Below are positions 48,364 to 57,772 of a stretch of 64,000 nt of DNA, in pieces (position 1 is the first letter of the stretch; each line of letters starts with the position of its first letter). The notes under the pieces were generated by a model, which ran no database searches, was not told where the DNA came from, and saw only the letters and a program-made list of their open reading frames with translations. Source of the DNA: Methylobacterium tardum (lineage in GTDB: Bacteria; Pseudomonadota; Alphaproteobacteria; Rhizobiales; Beijerinckiaceae). The DNA lies in the NCBI RefSeq assembly GCF_023546765.1, contig NZ_CP097484.1, forward strand, positions 4,347,501 to 4,411,500, read 5' to 3'. The position numbers and the translations under genes are program-made.

Positions 48364-48416
48364 GACGTGTCCCCTCCCCGGCAATTTCGCCGATCAGGCC
48401 CGAACCGGCCGCGCGG

Positions 48417-50504
48417 TCAAGCCGTTCCGATCATCTCGCGGATGCGCGCGCCGAGCACCTCCACTACGAACGGCTTGGTGAGCACCTGCATGCCCGGATC
48501 GAGCGGGCCGTTGCCGAACACCGCCGCTTCCGCGTAGCCGGTGATGAACAGCACCTTCAGCCCCGGGCGCTTGACCCGGCCGGCCTCCGCCATCTGGCGC
48601 CCGTTCATGCCGCCCGGCAGCCCGACATCGGTGACAAGCAGGTCGATGCGCACGTCCGATTGCAGGACCCTGAGGCCGGCGCCGCTGTCGGCGGCCTCGA
48701 TGGCCGTGTAGCCGAGATCCTCCAGCACCTCGGTGACCAGCATTCGGACGGTCGGCTCGTCGTCGACCACCAGCACGGTCTCGCCCGGGGCGGCCCGCGG
48801 GGGCGTCCCGATCCCGGCCTGCGGATCCTCCTCAGCCACCGCGCCGCGATGGCGCGGCAGGTAGAGGCAGACCGTGGTCCCCTGCCCGACCTGCGAGTAG
48901 ATCCGCACCTGCCCGCCGGATTGCTGGGCGAAGCCGTAGATCATCGAGAGGCCGAGCCCGGTGCCCTGGCCGAGCGGCTTGGTGGTGAAGAACGGCTCGA
49001 ACACCTTGCCGACGATCTCGGGCGGCATGCCGGTTCCGGTATCGGTCACGCAGAGCGAGAGATACTGGCCGGGCGCCATGTCGTGCCGGCGCGCGGCGCG
49101 CTCGCCGAGCCAAGCGTTGCTGGTCTCGATGGCGAGGCGGCCGCCCTCCGGCATCGCGTCGCGGGCGTTGATGCAGAGGTTGAGCAGCGCGTTCTCGAGC
49201 TGCGGCGGATCGACCAGGGCCGGCCAGAGACCCGCCGCACCCAGAACCTCGACGACGACCGAGGGGCCGACGGTCCGCCGGATCAGGTCCTCCATGCCGG
49301 CGACCAGCCGGTTCACGTCGGTGGGCTTCGGATCGAGGGTCTGGCGCCGCGAGAAGGCCAGGAGACGGTGGGTCAGGGCAGCGGCCCGCTTCGAAGCGCC
49401 CTGGGCAGCCGTGATGTAGCGGTCCACATCCATGACACGGCCCTGGCCCAGCCGGGTCTGGATCAGCTCCAGCGAGCCGGAGATGCCGGCGAGCAGGTTG
49501 TTGAAGTCGTGCGCGAGGCCGCCTGTGAGCTGGCCGACCGCCTCCATCTTCTGCGACTGCCGCAGGGCTTCCTCGGCGGCCGCCAGGGCGTCGGCCCGCT
49601 CGCGCTCCGCGGTGAAGTCGCGACCGACCGCGGCGATCACTCCGTCGCCCGGCCGCGCCGCCCAGCTGATCCAGCGGTAGCTGCCGTCCCGGTGGCGGTA
49701 ACGATTGTCGAAGCGTGCGAGGCGTTCGCCCGCGGACAGCCGCCGCGCGCCCTCGACCGTGCGGGGCAGATCGTCCGGATGCACGAGATCGATCAGCCTC
49801 GTCCCGACCAGTTCGTCCGGGCGCCAGCCGAGCACCTCGGTCCAGGCCGGGTTCACCGCGGTGATCGTTCCGTCGAACCGGCAGCGCAGCATCATGTCGG
49901 ACGAGAGCGTCCACAGGGCGTTGCGGTCGGCGGTGCGCTCCTCGACCTGCTGGGCCAGGGTGCCGTTGAGCTTGTGCAGCTCCCCGAGGGCCGCCTCCAG
50001 CGCGGCCTGGCTCTCCTGGAGGGCGGCGTCGGCGAGCACCCGCCCGGTGGTCTCGTTGGTAAAGATGAACAGCCCGGCGACCCGGCCCTCGGCATCGAGG
50101 ACCCGCGAGTACGAGAACGTCCACCACGTCTCCCGGGCGCCCCGGTCGGTATCGAGCTGCCACGGCAGATCGACGAACCGCTCCGAACGGCCCGCCATGG
50201 CGGCATCGATGATCGGCTTCGCCTGCGTCCAGGCATCGGCCCAGACTTCGCCGAACCGCGCGCCCATGGCCCAGGGCAGCCGCGGTCCGAGCAGCGGGAA
50301 ATACGTATCGTTGAAGAAGAAGTGGAGATCCGGCCCCCAGGCGAGAATCATCGATTCCGGCGAGTTGAGCACGAGCGACAGGGCCGCGCGGAACTCCACG
50401 GGCCAGGTTTCCGGGGCGCCGAGGGGATGGCCGGACCAGTCGCGCGCGCGGATCATGCCCGCGGCTTCGCCGCCGCCGGCGAGGAAGGCGAGAGGGTCGG
50501 TCAA
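48417..50504 (-). CDS. PAS-containing hybrid histidine kinase with receiver domain
   Basis: 695 aa, no membrane segment. An N-terminal PAS-like domain (about 25-150, FFNDTYFPLLGPRLPWAMG) is joined by a coiled coil to a second PAS (200-305, ITAVNPAWTEVLGWRPDELVG; RYRHRDGSYRWISW). HisKA follows with GQLTGGLAHDFNNLLAGI (phospho-His), then the ATPase (LLNLCINARDAMP, GTGMPPEIVGKVFEPFFTTK, GTGLGLSMIYGF) and a receiver (VLVVDDEPTVR, LVTDVGLPGGMNG, LTKPF). The soluble layout suggests sensing of a cytoplasmic cue. No separate response regulator is adjacent. Confidence 0.92.
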   Translation of the reverse strand: MTDPLAFLAGGGEAAGMIRARDWSGHPLGAPETWPVEFRAALSLVLNSPESMILAWGPDLHFFFNDTYFPLLGPRLPWAMGARFGEVWADAWTQAKPIIDAAMAGRSERFVDLPWQLDTDRGARETWWTFSYSRVLDAEGRVAGLFIFTNETTGRVLADAALQESQAALEAALGELHKLNGTLAQQVEERTADRNALWTLSSDMMLRCRFDGTITAVNPAWTEVLGWRPDELVGTRLIDLVHPDDLPRTVEGARRLSAGERLARFDNRYRHRDGSYRWISWAARPGDGVIAAVGRDFTAERERADALAAAEEALRQSQKMEAVGQLTGGLAHDFNNLLAGISGSLELIQTRLGQGRVMDVDRYITAAQGASKRAAALTHRLLAFSRRQTLDPKPTDVNRLVAGMEDLIRRTVGPSVVVEVLGAAGLWPALVDPPQLENALLNLCINARDAMPEGGRLAIETSNAWLGERAARRHDMAPGQYLSLCVTDTGTGMPPEIVGKVFEPFFTTKPLGQGTGLGLSMIYGFAQQSGGQVRIYSQVGQGTTVCLYLPRHRGAVAEEDPQAGIGTPPRAAPGETVLVVDDEPTVRMLVTEVLEDLGYTAIEAADSGAGLRVLQSDVRIDLLVTDVGLPGGMNGRQMAEAGRVKRPGLKVLFITGYAEAAVFGNGPLDPGMQVLTKPFVVEVLGARIREMIGTA

Positions 50505-50711
50505 GGGCTGCGAGCGGTGCAGGTCATGAGCGCCCCGCGTATGGCGGTCTTTGACGGCATCTCCAAGCCTGCCGGCCCGATCAGCCGGGCCGGACTTCGG
50601 AGTGGTGATCGTGCAGCGGCCATCATCGCGGATGTCCCGATCACCCTTTCGCCGGCCCGCTCGCAGGTTTCACTTCACGGGCCATCGAGGCAACCCGGAT
50701 CAAGGCGCTGC

Positions 50712-50803
50712 CGTCCTTGCGAGCGCAGCGAAGCAATCCAGTCAGCGCCGCGGTCTCAGACGTCACGCCGCCCTGGGTCGCTTCGCTGCGCTCGCGAAGA
50801 CGG
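50712..50803. repeat. Palindromic intergenic repeat, family B, copy 3
   Basis: 92 bp in the 364-bp gap between the hybrid kinase gene and polA. Ends CGTCCTTGCGAGCGCAGCGA and CTTCGCTGCGCTCGCGAAGA plus CGG; inner AAGCAATCCAG and CTGGGTCGC parts match the other copies. The rest of the gap shows nothing recognisable. Confidence 0.85.
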
Positions 50804-50868
50804 AGATGGACCGAGCTCCGATCCGCGCGCTGCTCATGCCGCCGGCACGATCTGCGCGGCAGCCCGGC

Positions 50869-53800
50869 TCAATGCGCTTCCTGCCAGTTCCCCGCCGCCT
50901 TGGCCTCTACCACAAGCGGCACCTTCAGCGTCAGGGCCGGCGCCGGCGCCTCCTCCATCACCGAGGCGATGATCGGGATCGTGCGGTCGACCTCATCCTC
51001 GGCGACCTCGAAGACCAGTTCGTCGTGCACCTGCAGCAGCATGCGGGCGTTCAGTTTTTTGGCAGCGAGCGCCGCCTCCATCCGGATCATCGCCCGCCGG
51101 ATGATGTCGGCGGCCGAGCCCTGGATCGGCGCGTTGATCGCCTGCCGCTCGACGCTGGCGCGCTCGGACGGGTTGTTGGAGCGGATCTGCGGGTAGTGGC
51201 AGACCCGGCCGAACAGCGTGGTCACGTAGCCCTTGTCGCGGCAGCTCCGCTTGGTGGTGTCGATGTAGTCGCGGATGCCCGGGAACTGCTCGAAATATTG
51301 CTTGATGAACGCCGAGGCCTCCTCGCGGCCGATGCCGAGCCGGTCGGCGAGGCCGAAGGCCGAGATGCCGTAGATGATGCCGAAGTTGATGGTCTTGGCC
51401 CGCCGCCGCAGGTCCGGCGTCATCTCCTTGAGCGGCACGCCGAACATCGCCGAGGCCGTGGCCGCGTGGATGTCGATCCCGTCCTCGAACGCCTTCCGGA
51501 GCTCCGGGATGTCGGCCATGTGGGCCAGCAGCCGCAGCTCGATCTGCGAATAGTCGGCCGAGATCAGCCGGTTCCCGGGCGCGGCCACGAAGGCGCGCCG
51601 GATCCGCCGGCCCTCCTCGGTGCGGATCGGGATGTTCTGCAGGTTCGGCTCCGACGAGGACAGCCGCCCGGTGGTGGTCGCCGCCAGCGAGAACGAGGTG
51701 TGGACCCGCGCGGTCTCGCGGTCGGCATGGGTCTGGAGCGAATCCGTGTAGGTGGATTTCAGCTTCGAGAGCTGGCGGTATTCCAGGATCTTCTTGGGCA
51801 AGGCGTGCCCCGCCTGAGCCAGTTCTTCGAGGAGCGTAGCGGGCGTGGCCCACTGGCCCGATGGCGTCTTCTTGGCGCCCGGCAGGCCCATCTTGCCGAA
51901 GAGGATATCGCCGATCTGCTTCGGCGAGCCCACCGAGAATTTTTCCCCGGCATCCTCCTGGATCTCCTCCTCCAGGCGGACGAGGATCTGCGAGAAATCG
52001 CCCGAGAGGCGGCTCAGCATCTCGCGGTCGACCCGGATGCCGCGCTGCTCCATCCGGGCGATCACCGGCAGCAGAGGCCGCTCCAGGGTCTCGTAGACCG
52101 CCACCCGGTGCTCGGCCACGAGCCGCGGCTTCATCATCCGCCACAGGCGGAGCGTCACGTCCGCATCCTCGGCCGCGTAGGCGGTGGCCTTGTCGATGGC
52201 GACCCGGTCGAAGGTCACCTTGTTGCGGCCGGTGCCGGCCACATCGGAAAACGTGATCGGCTGGTGGCCGAGATGGCGGCGGGCCAGCTCGTCCATGCCG
52301 TGCCCGCCCTTGCCGGCGTCGAGCACGTAGGAGATCAGCATCGTGTCGCCGAAGGGCGCGATCTCGATGCCGTAGCGGGCCAGCACGACCCAGTCGTATT
52401 TCAGGTTCTGGCCGACCTTGAGGACACCCGGATTCTCAAGGAGCGGCTTCAGCCGACTGAGCGCCTCCTTCAGCGGGATCTGGCCCGGCACCGGTTCGGC
52501 CACGTCGGAGGCGGCAGCGCCCTCGCCGAACAGGTCGGTGGCGTCGGCCTGCACCTTGGCGGCCTGCACGTGGGCCAGCGGAATGTAGCAGGCCCGGCCG
52601 GTCGCCACCGCCAGCGAGACGCCGACGAGGCCGGCCTTGTGGGCGTCCAGGGCGTCGGTCTCGGTGTCGACCGCGATCACTCCTGCCTCGTGGCCTTCCG
52701 CGATCCAGGCGTCGAGCTGCTCCAGGGACGACACCGTCTCGTAGGCGGCGGTGTCGAACGGCGCGACCGCCTCCGCGGCCCGGGCCGCCACGACGTTTCC
52801 GGGGGTCGCCTCGACGGGCGCCCGGGGCTTGGCCGGCGCGTCCGGCAGGTCGAGATCGGCGAAGGGGTCGATCTCGCCGCCCTCAGGGGGAGCAGCGCCC
52901 GGCGAACGCTCGGCGCCGGCCGCGGCGGTCTCGGGATCCGGCGGCACGGAATCGCCGAAGAACGGCACCGCGTCGCTGCCGCCGGCCGCATTGCCGTAGC
53001 CGTGCGGACGGGCCCCGGGCAGGAGCCGCGGATCGGGCTTCACCGCTTCCGGGTCGACGTGCAGCATCTGGGCGATGCGGCGGGTGAGCGTGTTGAACTC
53101 CATCGCCTTCAGGAAGCCGACGAGCTTCTCCGGATCGGGCTTGGGCACGCCGAGATCGCCGAGCGCCACCGGGACCGGCACGTCCTCCATCAGTGCGACG
53201 AGCTTGCGCGAGAGCTTGGCCTGATCGACGTTGGCCAGCAGGGTCTCGCGGCGCTTGGGCTGCTTGATCTCGCCGGCCCGCTCCAGCAGGGCTTCGAGGC
53301 TGCCGAACTCCTTGATCAGCGCCGCCGCGGTCTTCAGGCCGATGCCGGGCACGCCCGGCACGTTGTCGGACGTGTCACCGATCAGCGCCAGGGCATCGCC
53401 GATCTGGTTCGGCTGCAGGCCCTCCCACTTGGCGACGATCGCCTCGACATCGAGGTTGCGCTCGGGCCGGTAGCCGGCCTTGCCCTTCGCGCCGGATTCG
53501 AAATCGTAGAACCGCACCTGCGGCCCGACGAGCTGCATCAGGTCCTTGTCGGACGAGACGATGATGACGCCCGCGCCCCGCGCCTCGGCCTGGCGGGTAT
53601 AGGTGGCGATGAGGTCGTCGGCCTCGTAGCGCTCCAGCTCCACCGCGTGCAGGCCGAAGGCGCGCACCGCGTCACGCATCAGCGGCATCTGGCGCTTGAG
53701 GTCGTCGGGCGCGTCGGGGCGGTGGCCCTTGTAGTCGGGGAACATCTCCTTGCGGAACGAACCCTCCGACTTGTCGAAGACGATGCCGAGATGGGTCGGC

Positions 53801-54027
53801 ATCGTGCCGGCTGCGCCCTCCTGCAGGAACTGGGCGATCTTCGTGCAGAACAGCCGCACGGCGCCCGTGGGCAGCCCGTCGGAGGGGCGGGAATTGTACT
53901 TCTGGTCCTGGTTGATCGACTGGAAATAGGCCCGGAAGATGAACGACGAGCCATCGACCAGGATCACCTGATCACCGGGGCCGACAGGCTTGGTCTCGGG
54001 GCTCGCGTCGGGCTTCGCGTCGGTCAT
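50869..54027 (-). CDS. polA: DNA polymerase I
   Basis: 1052 aa with all three activities. The 5'-3' nuclease starts at residue ~18 (GDQVILVDGSSFIFRAYF). The 3'-5' proofreading domain has intact Exo I (AVDTETD), Exo II (VGQNLKYDWVVLARYG) and Exo III (YAAEDADVTLRL) motifs. The polymerase has motif A DYSQIELRLLAHMAD, motif B RRAKTINFGIIYGISAFGLA and motif C LLQVHDELVFEV. A ~70-residue acidic Pro/Ala-rich insert sits between the nuclease and proofreading domains, making it longer than the E. coli enzyme (928 aa). Fills gaps in repair and replaces RNA primers. Confidence 0.98.
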   Translation of the reverse strand: MTDAKPDASPETKPVGPGDQVILVDGSSFIFRAYFQSINQDQKYNSRPSDGLPTGAVRLFCTKIAQFLQEGAAGTMPTHLGIVFDKSEGSFRKEMFPDYKGHRPDAPDDLKRQMPLMRDAVRAFGLHAVELERYEADDLIATYTRQAEARGAGVIIVSSDKDLMQLVGPQVRFYDFESGAKGKAGYRPERNLDVEAIVAKWEGLQPNQIGDALALIGDTSDNVPGVPGIGLKTAAALIKEFGSLEALLERAGEIKQPKRRETLLANVDQAKLSRKLVALMEDVPVPVALGDLGVPKPDPEKLVGFLKAMEFNTLTRRIAQMLHVDPEAVKPDPRLLPGARPHGYGNAAGGSDAVPFFGDSVPPDPETAAAGAERSPGAAPPEGGEIDPFADLDLPDAPAKPRAPVEATPGNVVAARAAEAVAPFDTAAYETVSSLEQLDAWIAEGHEAGVIAVDTETDALDAHKAGLVGVSLAVATGRACYIPLAHVQAAKVQADATDLFGEGAAASDVAEPVPGQIPLKEALSRLKPLLENPGVLKVGQNLKYDWVVLARYGIEIAPFGDTMLISYVLDAGKGGHGMDELARRHLGHQPITFSDVAGTGRNKVTFDRVAIDKATAYAAEDADVTLRLWRMMKPRLVAEHRVAVYETLERPLLPVIARMEQRGIRVDREMLSRLSGDFSQILVRLEEEIQEDAGEKFSVGSPKQIGDILFGKMGLPGAKKTPSGQWATPATLLEELAQAGHALPKKILEYRQLSKLKSTYTDSLQTHADRETARVHTSFSLAATTTGRLSSSEPNLQNIPIRTEEGRRIRRAFVAAPGNRLISADYSQIELRLLAHMADIPELRKAFEDGIDIHAATASAMFGVPLKEMTPDLRRRAKTINFGIIYGISAFGLADRLGIGREEASAFIKQYFEQFPGIRDYIDTTKRSCRDKGYVTTLFGRVCHYPQIRSNNPSERASVERQAINAPIQGSAADIIRRAMIRMEAALAAKKLNARMLLQVHDELVFEVAEDEVDRTIPIIASVMEEAPAPALTLKVPLVVEAKAAGNWQEAH

Positions 54028-54049
54028 GGGCTCAGGCGGCTCGGGGCGA

Positions 54050-54208
54050 TCAGGGGTCGGGCGCGCGGGCGAATTCGGCGCGGCAGGCCGCGACGAGAAC
54101 GGGCAACTCGTGGTGGACGGTGAGCCAGACGATGTCCAGCCTCACCTGCCCCGTGTCGTGCCGGCAGCCGATCGACGCCGCATAGAGAGCGGCCGCGTCA
54201 ACATCGTA
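54050..54208 (-). pseudogene. C-terminal remnant of a HepT-like (DUF86) toxin gene
   Basis: Between polA and the udgX-type gene the minus strand reads DVDAAALYAASIGCRHDTGQ then VRLDIVWLTVHHELPVLVAA and CRAEFARAPDP, closing with TGA at 54052-54050. The H-D-x(n)-DIVW-x-TVxxxLP pattern is the tail of HepT RNases of the HepT-MntA toxin-antitoxin type. A stop lies just upstream in frame and no start codon is available; neither the RX4-6H catalytic part nor an MNT nucleotidyltransferase is present. A relic only. Confidence 0.45.
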
Positions 54209-54240
54209 TCAGCATCGCCGAACAGGCGGCCGGCTCAGGC

Positions 54241-55725
54241 TCACGCGGCGAGTTCGCGCCCCAGCGCCTCCACCCGGCGCAGGTCGTCCACGAAGGCCGC
54301 GTAGGCCTCCTCCTTCGCCTCGTCCGGCAGGCGCAGCAGGTAGGACGGGTGCACCGTGATGAAGCCCTGGAAACGGTTGTCGTGCCGGTCGAACCGGAAC
54401 GGCCCGCGCGCCCGGGTGATCGGGATTGCCTTGCCGGTCAGCGCCAGCACGGCGGTCGCGCCGAGCGCCACCACGAGCTTCGGAGCGACGAACTCGAGCT
54501 CCCGATCCAGCCACCAGCGATAGTGGCTGACCTCGCCGGCCGTCGGCTTCTGGTGGATGCGGCGCTTGCCGCGCGCCTCGAATTTGAAGTGCTTGACCGC
54601 ATTCGTGAGGTAGCTCGCCCCCCGGTCGATCCCGGCTTCCGCCATGGCGCGGGAGAGGAGCTGGCCCGCGGGGCCGACGAAGGGCCGGCCCTGCCGGTCC
54701 TCCTGGTCGCCGGGCTGCTCGCCGACGAAGGCGACGGTCGCGCCGACCGGCCCCTCACCGAGGACGGCCTGGTTGGCGCCCGGCACCAGCGGCTCGGTCC
54801 GGCGGATGATCGCGTTCAGCTCGTCGAGGCTCTTGGGATCCTGGTCGGCCATGGCGGCGACGGCGCGGACGGGATCGCGGCGTGTGGGCATGGTCGGCTC
54901 CCTCTCGATCATGGCATCGGTGCGCCCGGCCGCCGCCCGGACCAGGGCGGGGATCGCGGCGGTCTCGGGCATGTTGTGCCAGTACTTCTTGGGCATCTCG
55001 GCCCGCATGGCCTTCAGGTTGGTGCGGGCCGGGTTGAAGGTGCTCTCATAATAGGTCTGCCAGCCGGCCTCGAACCCGTCACCCTCCGGGAGCTGCGCCC
55101 GGTCCCCGGGCGGCCCAAAGGTCAGGGTCTCGGTATCCCAATGGGCCGAGCCTTCGGGGGTCAGGATCGACCAGCGCATGCCGCGGAAGCGGTTGACGAA
55201 GAAGGGGGCTGCCGCTTCGAGAATGTGGTGATCCGGCTCGAACCACGCGACGTAATGCTCGCCGCCGCTGTCCTCGGCCCTGCGGAAGCGCAGGAAGGCG
55301 TGCATCTTGTGGAGGTCGCGCCCGATCGCCTTCGCCATCCGGTGCAGGCGGTGGACCAGCGGATCGCTGCCCACCTCCATCAAGTGCCGCTCGCCGTGGC
55401 AGACCCGCCAGATCAGCGCGTAGAGCAGGCTGTAGCGCTCCGGATTGCGGTGGGGGATCACCTGCGGGATCAGGGCGGCGACGGGTTTCGGCAGGGCAAG
55501 CGGCGCGGCCGGGGTATCATCCGCATCGGCGCCGAACAGGCCGGGCGCGTCCGACACCGACCACGTCACAGCCTCCGGCGGGACGCCCTGCGCCACGAGG
55601 CTTCGGACGGCTTTGCGGAAGCCGTCGAGATCGGCGCCGGGGCGTAAGGTGATGGCGCGAGGCCGGTGCGCGTCCCCTCCCCCCGCAGCGGGGGGTGGGA
55701 GGGTCGCGTTTCCGGCCCCCATCAA
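54241..55725 (-). CDS. udgX: DUF4130 - UdgX uracil-DNA glycosylase fusion
   Basis: 494 aa. The N-terminal half (about 25-270) is the DUF4130 domain, recognisable by YSLLYALIWRVCHGERHLMEVGSDPLVHRLHRMAKAIGRDLHKMHAFLRFR and MPKKYWHNMPE. The C-terminal half is a family-4-like uracil-DNA glycosylase: VGEQPGDQEDRQGRPFVGPAG, LTNAVKHFKF, the R-loop KRRIHQKP (387-394) and VHPSYLLR. In UdgX of Mycobacterium the loop histidine (here H391) traps uracil-site sugar covalently. Start ATG 55725 overlaps the radical SAM gene stop by four bases. Likely DNA repair. Confidence 0.92.
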   Translation of the reverse strand: MMGAGNATLPPPAAGGGDAHRPRAITLRPGADLDGFRKAVRSLVAQGVPPEAVTWSVSDAPGLFGADADDTPAAPLALPKPVAALIPQVIPHRNPERYSLLYALIWRVCHGERHLMEVGSDPLVHRLHRMAKAIGRDLHKMHAFLRFRRAEDSGGEHYVAWFEPDHHILEAAAPFFVNRFRGMRWSILTPEGSAHWDTETLTFGPPGDRAQLPEGDGFEAGWQTYYESTFNPARTNLKAMRAEMPKKYWHNMPETAAIPALVRAAAGRTDAMIEREPTMPTRRDPVRAVAAMADQDPKSLDELNAIIRRTEPLVPGANQAVLGEGPVGATVAFVGEQPGDQEDRQGRPFVGPAGQLLSRAMAEAGIDRGASYLTNAVKHFKFEARGKRRIHQKPTAGEVSHYRWWLDRELEFVAPKLVVALGATAVLALTGKAIPITRARGPFRFDRHDNRFQGFITVHPSYLLRLPDEAKEEAYAAFVDDLRRVEALGRELAA

Positions 55726-56933
55726 AACAAACTCAGTTGCTGCGCCGCCTCGGCGAGTCGCGCGCGCAGGTCGAGCCGGTCCGTGAGCCCGACCGGACGG
55801 TGGTCGGCGGCGATGAGAAACGGCCGCACCCGCTTCAACCCCGAGGTCAACCGGGCGACGTCATCCAGGCGCAGGGTCGCGTGGCGGCGCGCCTTGACGA
55901 TCTTGTCGACCGCCCGCGCGCCGAGCCCCGGCACCCGCAGGAGCCATTCCCGGTCGGCCCGGTTCACGTCCACCGGGAATTTGTCCCGGTGCTTCAGCGC
56001 CCAGGCGAGCTTCGGGTCGATGTCGAGGGCGAGCATCCCGCCCTCCGACGCGTCGGCGACTTCGTCGGGGGTGAATTCATAGTACCGCAGCAGCCAGTCG
56101 GCCTGGTACAGCCGGTGCTCGCGCTGGAGCGGCGGCGGCTTCGGCGGCAGGATCGCCGAGCCGTCCGGGATCGGGCTGAAGGCCGAGTAGTAGACGCGCT
56201 TCAGGCCGACGCTGCCGTAGAGCAGCGCGCTCTTGCGGATCAGCGCCTCGTCGGTGGTGGCATCCGCCCCGACGATCACCTGCGTCGAGTGTCCGGCCGG
56301 CGAGAAGCGGCGCTTCTCGGCCTTGGCCTGCACGATGCGCTCGCCGATCTGCGCCATCGCCCCCTGGATCGCGGCGCCGTCCTTCTCGGGGGCGAGGCGC
56401 TCCAGGCTCGCCTCGGTGGGCAGCTCGACGTTGATCGACAGCCGGTCGGCGTAGAGGCCCGCCTCCTCGATCAGCCAGGGACTCGCCTCCGGGATCGACT
56501 TGAGGTGGATGTAGCCGGCGAAACCGTGATCGCGCCGGAGCGACTTCGCCACCCGGGTCAGCAGCTCCATCGTGTGGTCCGGCGACTTGATGATGCCAGA
56601 GGAGAGGAACAGGCCCTCGATGTAGTTGCGTCGGTAGAAGTTCAGGGTGAGGTTCACGACCTCCTCCACGGTGAACTTCGCCCGCCGGACGTTCGAGGAG
56701 CGCCGGTTGACGCAATAGGCGCAGTCGAACAGGCACCAGTTGGTCAGCAGGATCTTGAGCAGCGAGACGCAGCGCCCGTCCGGCGTGTAGGCGTGGCAGA
56801 TCCCGGCCCCTGTCGTCGAGCCGAGACCGTCCTTGCCGGCGGCCCGTTTCGGCGCGGCCGAGGAGGCGCAGGAGGCGTCGTACTTCGCGGCATCGGCCAG
56901 GATCCGCAGCTTCTTGGCGAGGGTCTCGTCCAT
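55722..56933 (-). CDS. Putative DNA modification/repair radical SAM protein
   Basis: 403 aa. The 4Fe-4S cluster motif is C67-x3-C71-x2-C74 (CLFDCAYC), after CHAYTPDGRCVSLLKILLTNW. The barrel continues with GLFLSSGIIKSPDHTMELL, YIHLKSIPEASPWLIEEAG and SINVELPTEASLERLAPEKD. A helix-hairpin-helix DNA-binding tail occurs near residues 328-350 (EWLLRVPGLGARAVDKIVKARR). This family is always next to DUF4130/UdgX genes and resembles spore photoproduct lyase only in the radical SAM core. The chemical step is unknown. Upstream gene of a two-gene operon. Confidence 0.92.
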   Translation of the reverse strand: MDETLAKKLRILADAAKYDASCASSAAPKRAAGKDGLGSTTGAGICHAYTPDGRCVSLLKILLTNWCLFDCAYCVNRRSSNVRRAKFTVEEVVNLTLNFYRRNYIEGLFLSSGIIKSPDHTMELLTRVAKSLRRDHGFAGYIHLKSIPEASPWLIEEAGLYADRLSINVELPTEASLERLAPEKDGAAIQGAMAQIGERIVQAKAEKRRFSPAGHSTQVIVGADATTDEALIRKSALLYGSVGLKRVYYSAFSPIPDGSAILPPKPPPLQREHRLYQADWLLRYYEFTPDEVADASEGGMLALDIDPKLAWALKHRDKFPVDVNRADREWLLRVPGLGARAVDKIVKARRHATLRLDDVARLTSGLKRVRPFLIAADHRPVGLTDRLDLRARLAEAAQQLSLF

Positions 56934-57009
56934 CGAACAGACAATGAACGACGCGGTCGAAGGTGCAAGGCCGTCCGGCGTTTTGCCCCGAGCCGCGATG
57001 CCGCACCCG

Positions 57010-57618
57010 TCACTCTGCCGCGTCTGGCTCCGTGTCGAGCTCCATATCGATCACCTGCCGGGCGTGACCGTAGGCGAACCCGGCCCGCGCCAGCGCGGCG
57101 AGATCGCGGTCCCGATACGCCGCCCGGAGGTCCGGCCGGCGATACGGCCCGAGCCGCCGGCGCTTGGCGTAAGCCTGCGCGGCCTGCGTCTCGATCTCCT
57201 CCGCCGCGCCGTCCGGCATCGCCTCGCGCTCCGCCTGCATGGCGGCCTCGACCACGTCCCGCGGGACGCCCTTGGCGGCAAGCTTGGCCGAAACGCCCCG
57301 GCTCGACGTGCCGCGGCGCCGGAGCGTGGCGAGGCGGGTATCGGTGAAGCGCACATCGTCCACGAGGCCGGACGAGACCGCCCGCGCGACGGTCGCGGCG
57401 ATCATCCCGGCGAAGGTGGCCGGATCCTCCCCGCGCAGGCGCGCCCGCTTCTCCACCCGCCGTGCCAGGGTCCGGCGCAGCATCTCGGTGGAGGCGCTGT
57501 ACCGCTCGAGGTAGTGCAGCGCCGCCCGCTCAAGCCATGTCGGACTGATCGGCTTCGGCGGCGGCGCGTCGGCCTTGCGGCGTTCTGGCGCGGATCCTGC
57601 AACGTTTGAAGGTTTCAC
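57010..57618 (-). CDS. recX: RecX-like regulator of RecA
   Basis: 202 aa basic helical protein. RecX pattern: ALHYLERYSASTEMLRRTLARRVEKRAR, VDDVRFTDTRLATLRRRGTSSRGVSAKLAAKGVPRDVVEAAM and YAKRRRLGPYR, followed by DLAALARAGFAYGHARQVI. RecX limits RecA filaments. It reads the same way as the radical SAM and UdgX genes and lies 76 bp upstream of them, so DNA-repair genes are grouped here. Divergent from the TAXI protein gene with a 154-bp gap. Confidence 0.88.
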   Translation of the reverse strand: MKPSNVAGSAPERRKADAPPPKPISPTWLERAALHYLERYSASTEMLRRTLARRVEKRARLRGEDPATFAGMIAATVARAVSSGLVDDVRFTDTRLATLRRRGTSSRGVSAKLAAKGVPRDVVEAAMQAEREAMPDGAAEEIETQAAQAYAKRRRLGPYRRPDLRAAYRDRDLAALARAGFAYGHARQVIDMELDTEPDAAE

Positions 57619-57772
57619 CGGTTCTTCACGATCTCGACAGGTTTGCGTTTCATGACTTGGGTATGGAACGCGCGCAACGCGACAGGCTCGGCCATGGTCC
57701 GACCCCCGTCCTTCGCCCGGCCGCTCTCGGGGACCGTGGCGGCGGCGACTTCACGCCGCGGCGACATCTCTG

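Noticed and set aside
50551..54123. A 1190-codon open frame on the plus strand opposite polA
   Set aside because: It is the high-GC antisense shadow of polA. Its translation is His/Arg/Gly/Leu-rich low complexity without motifs, whereas the minus strand encodes a complete polymerase.
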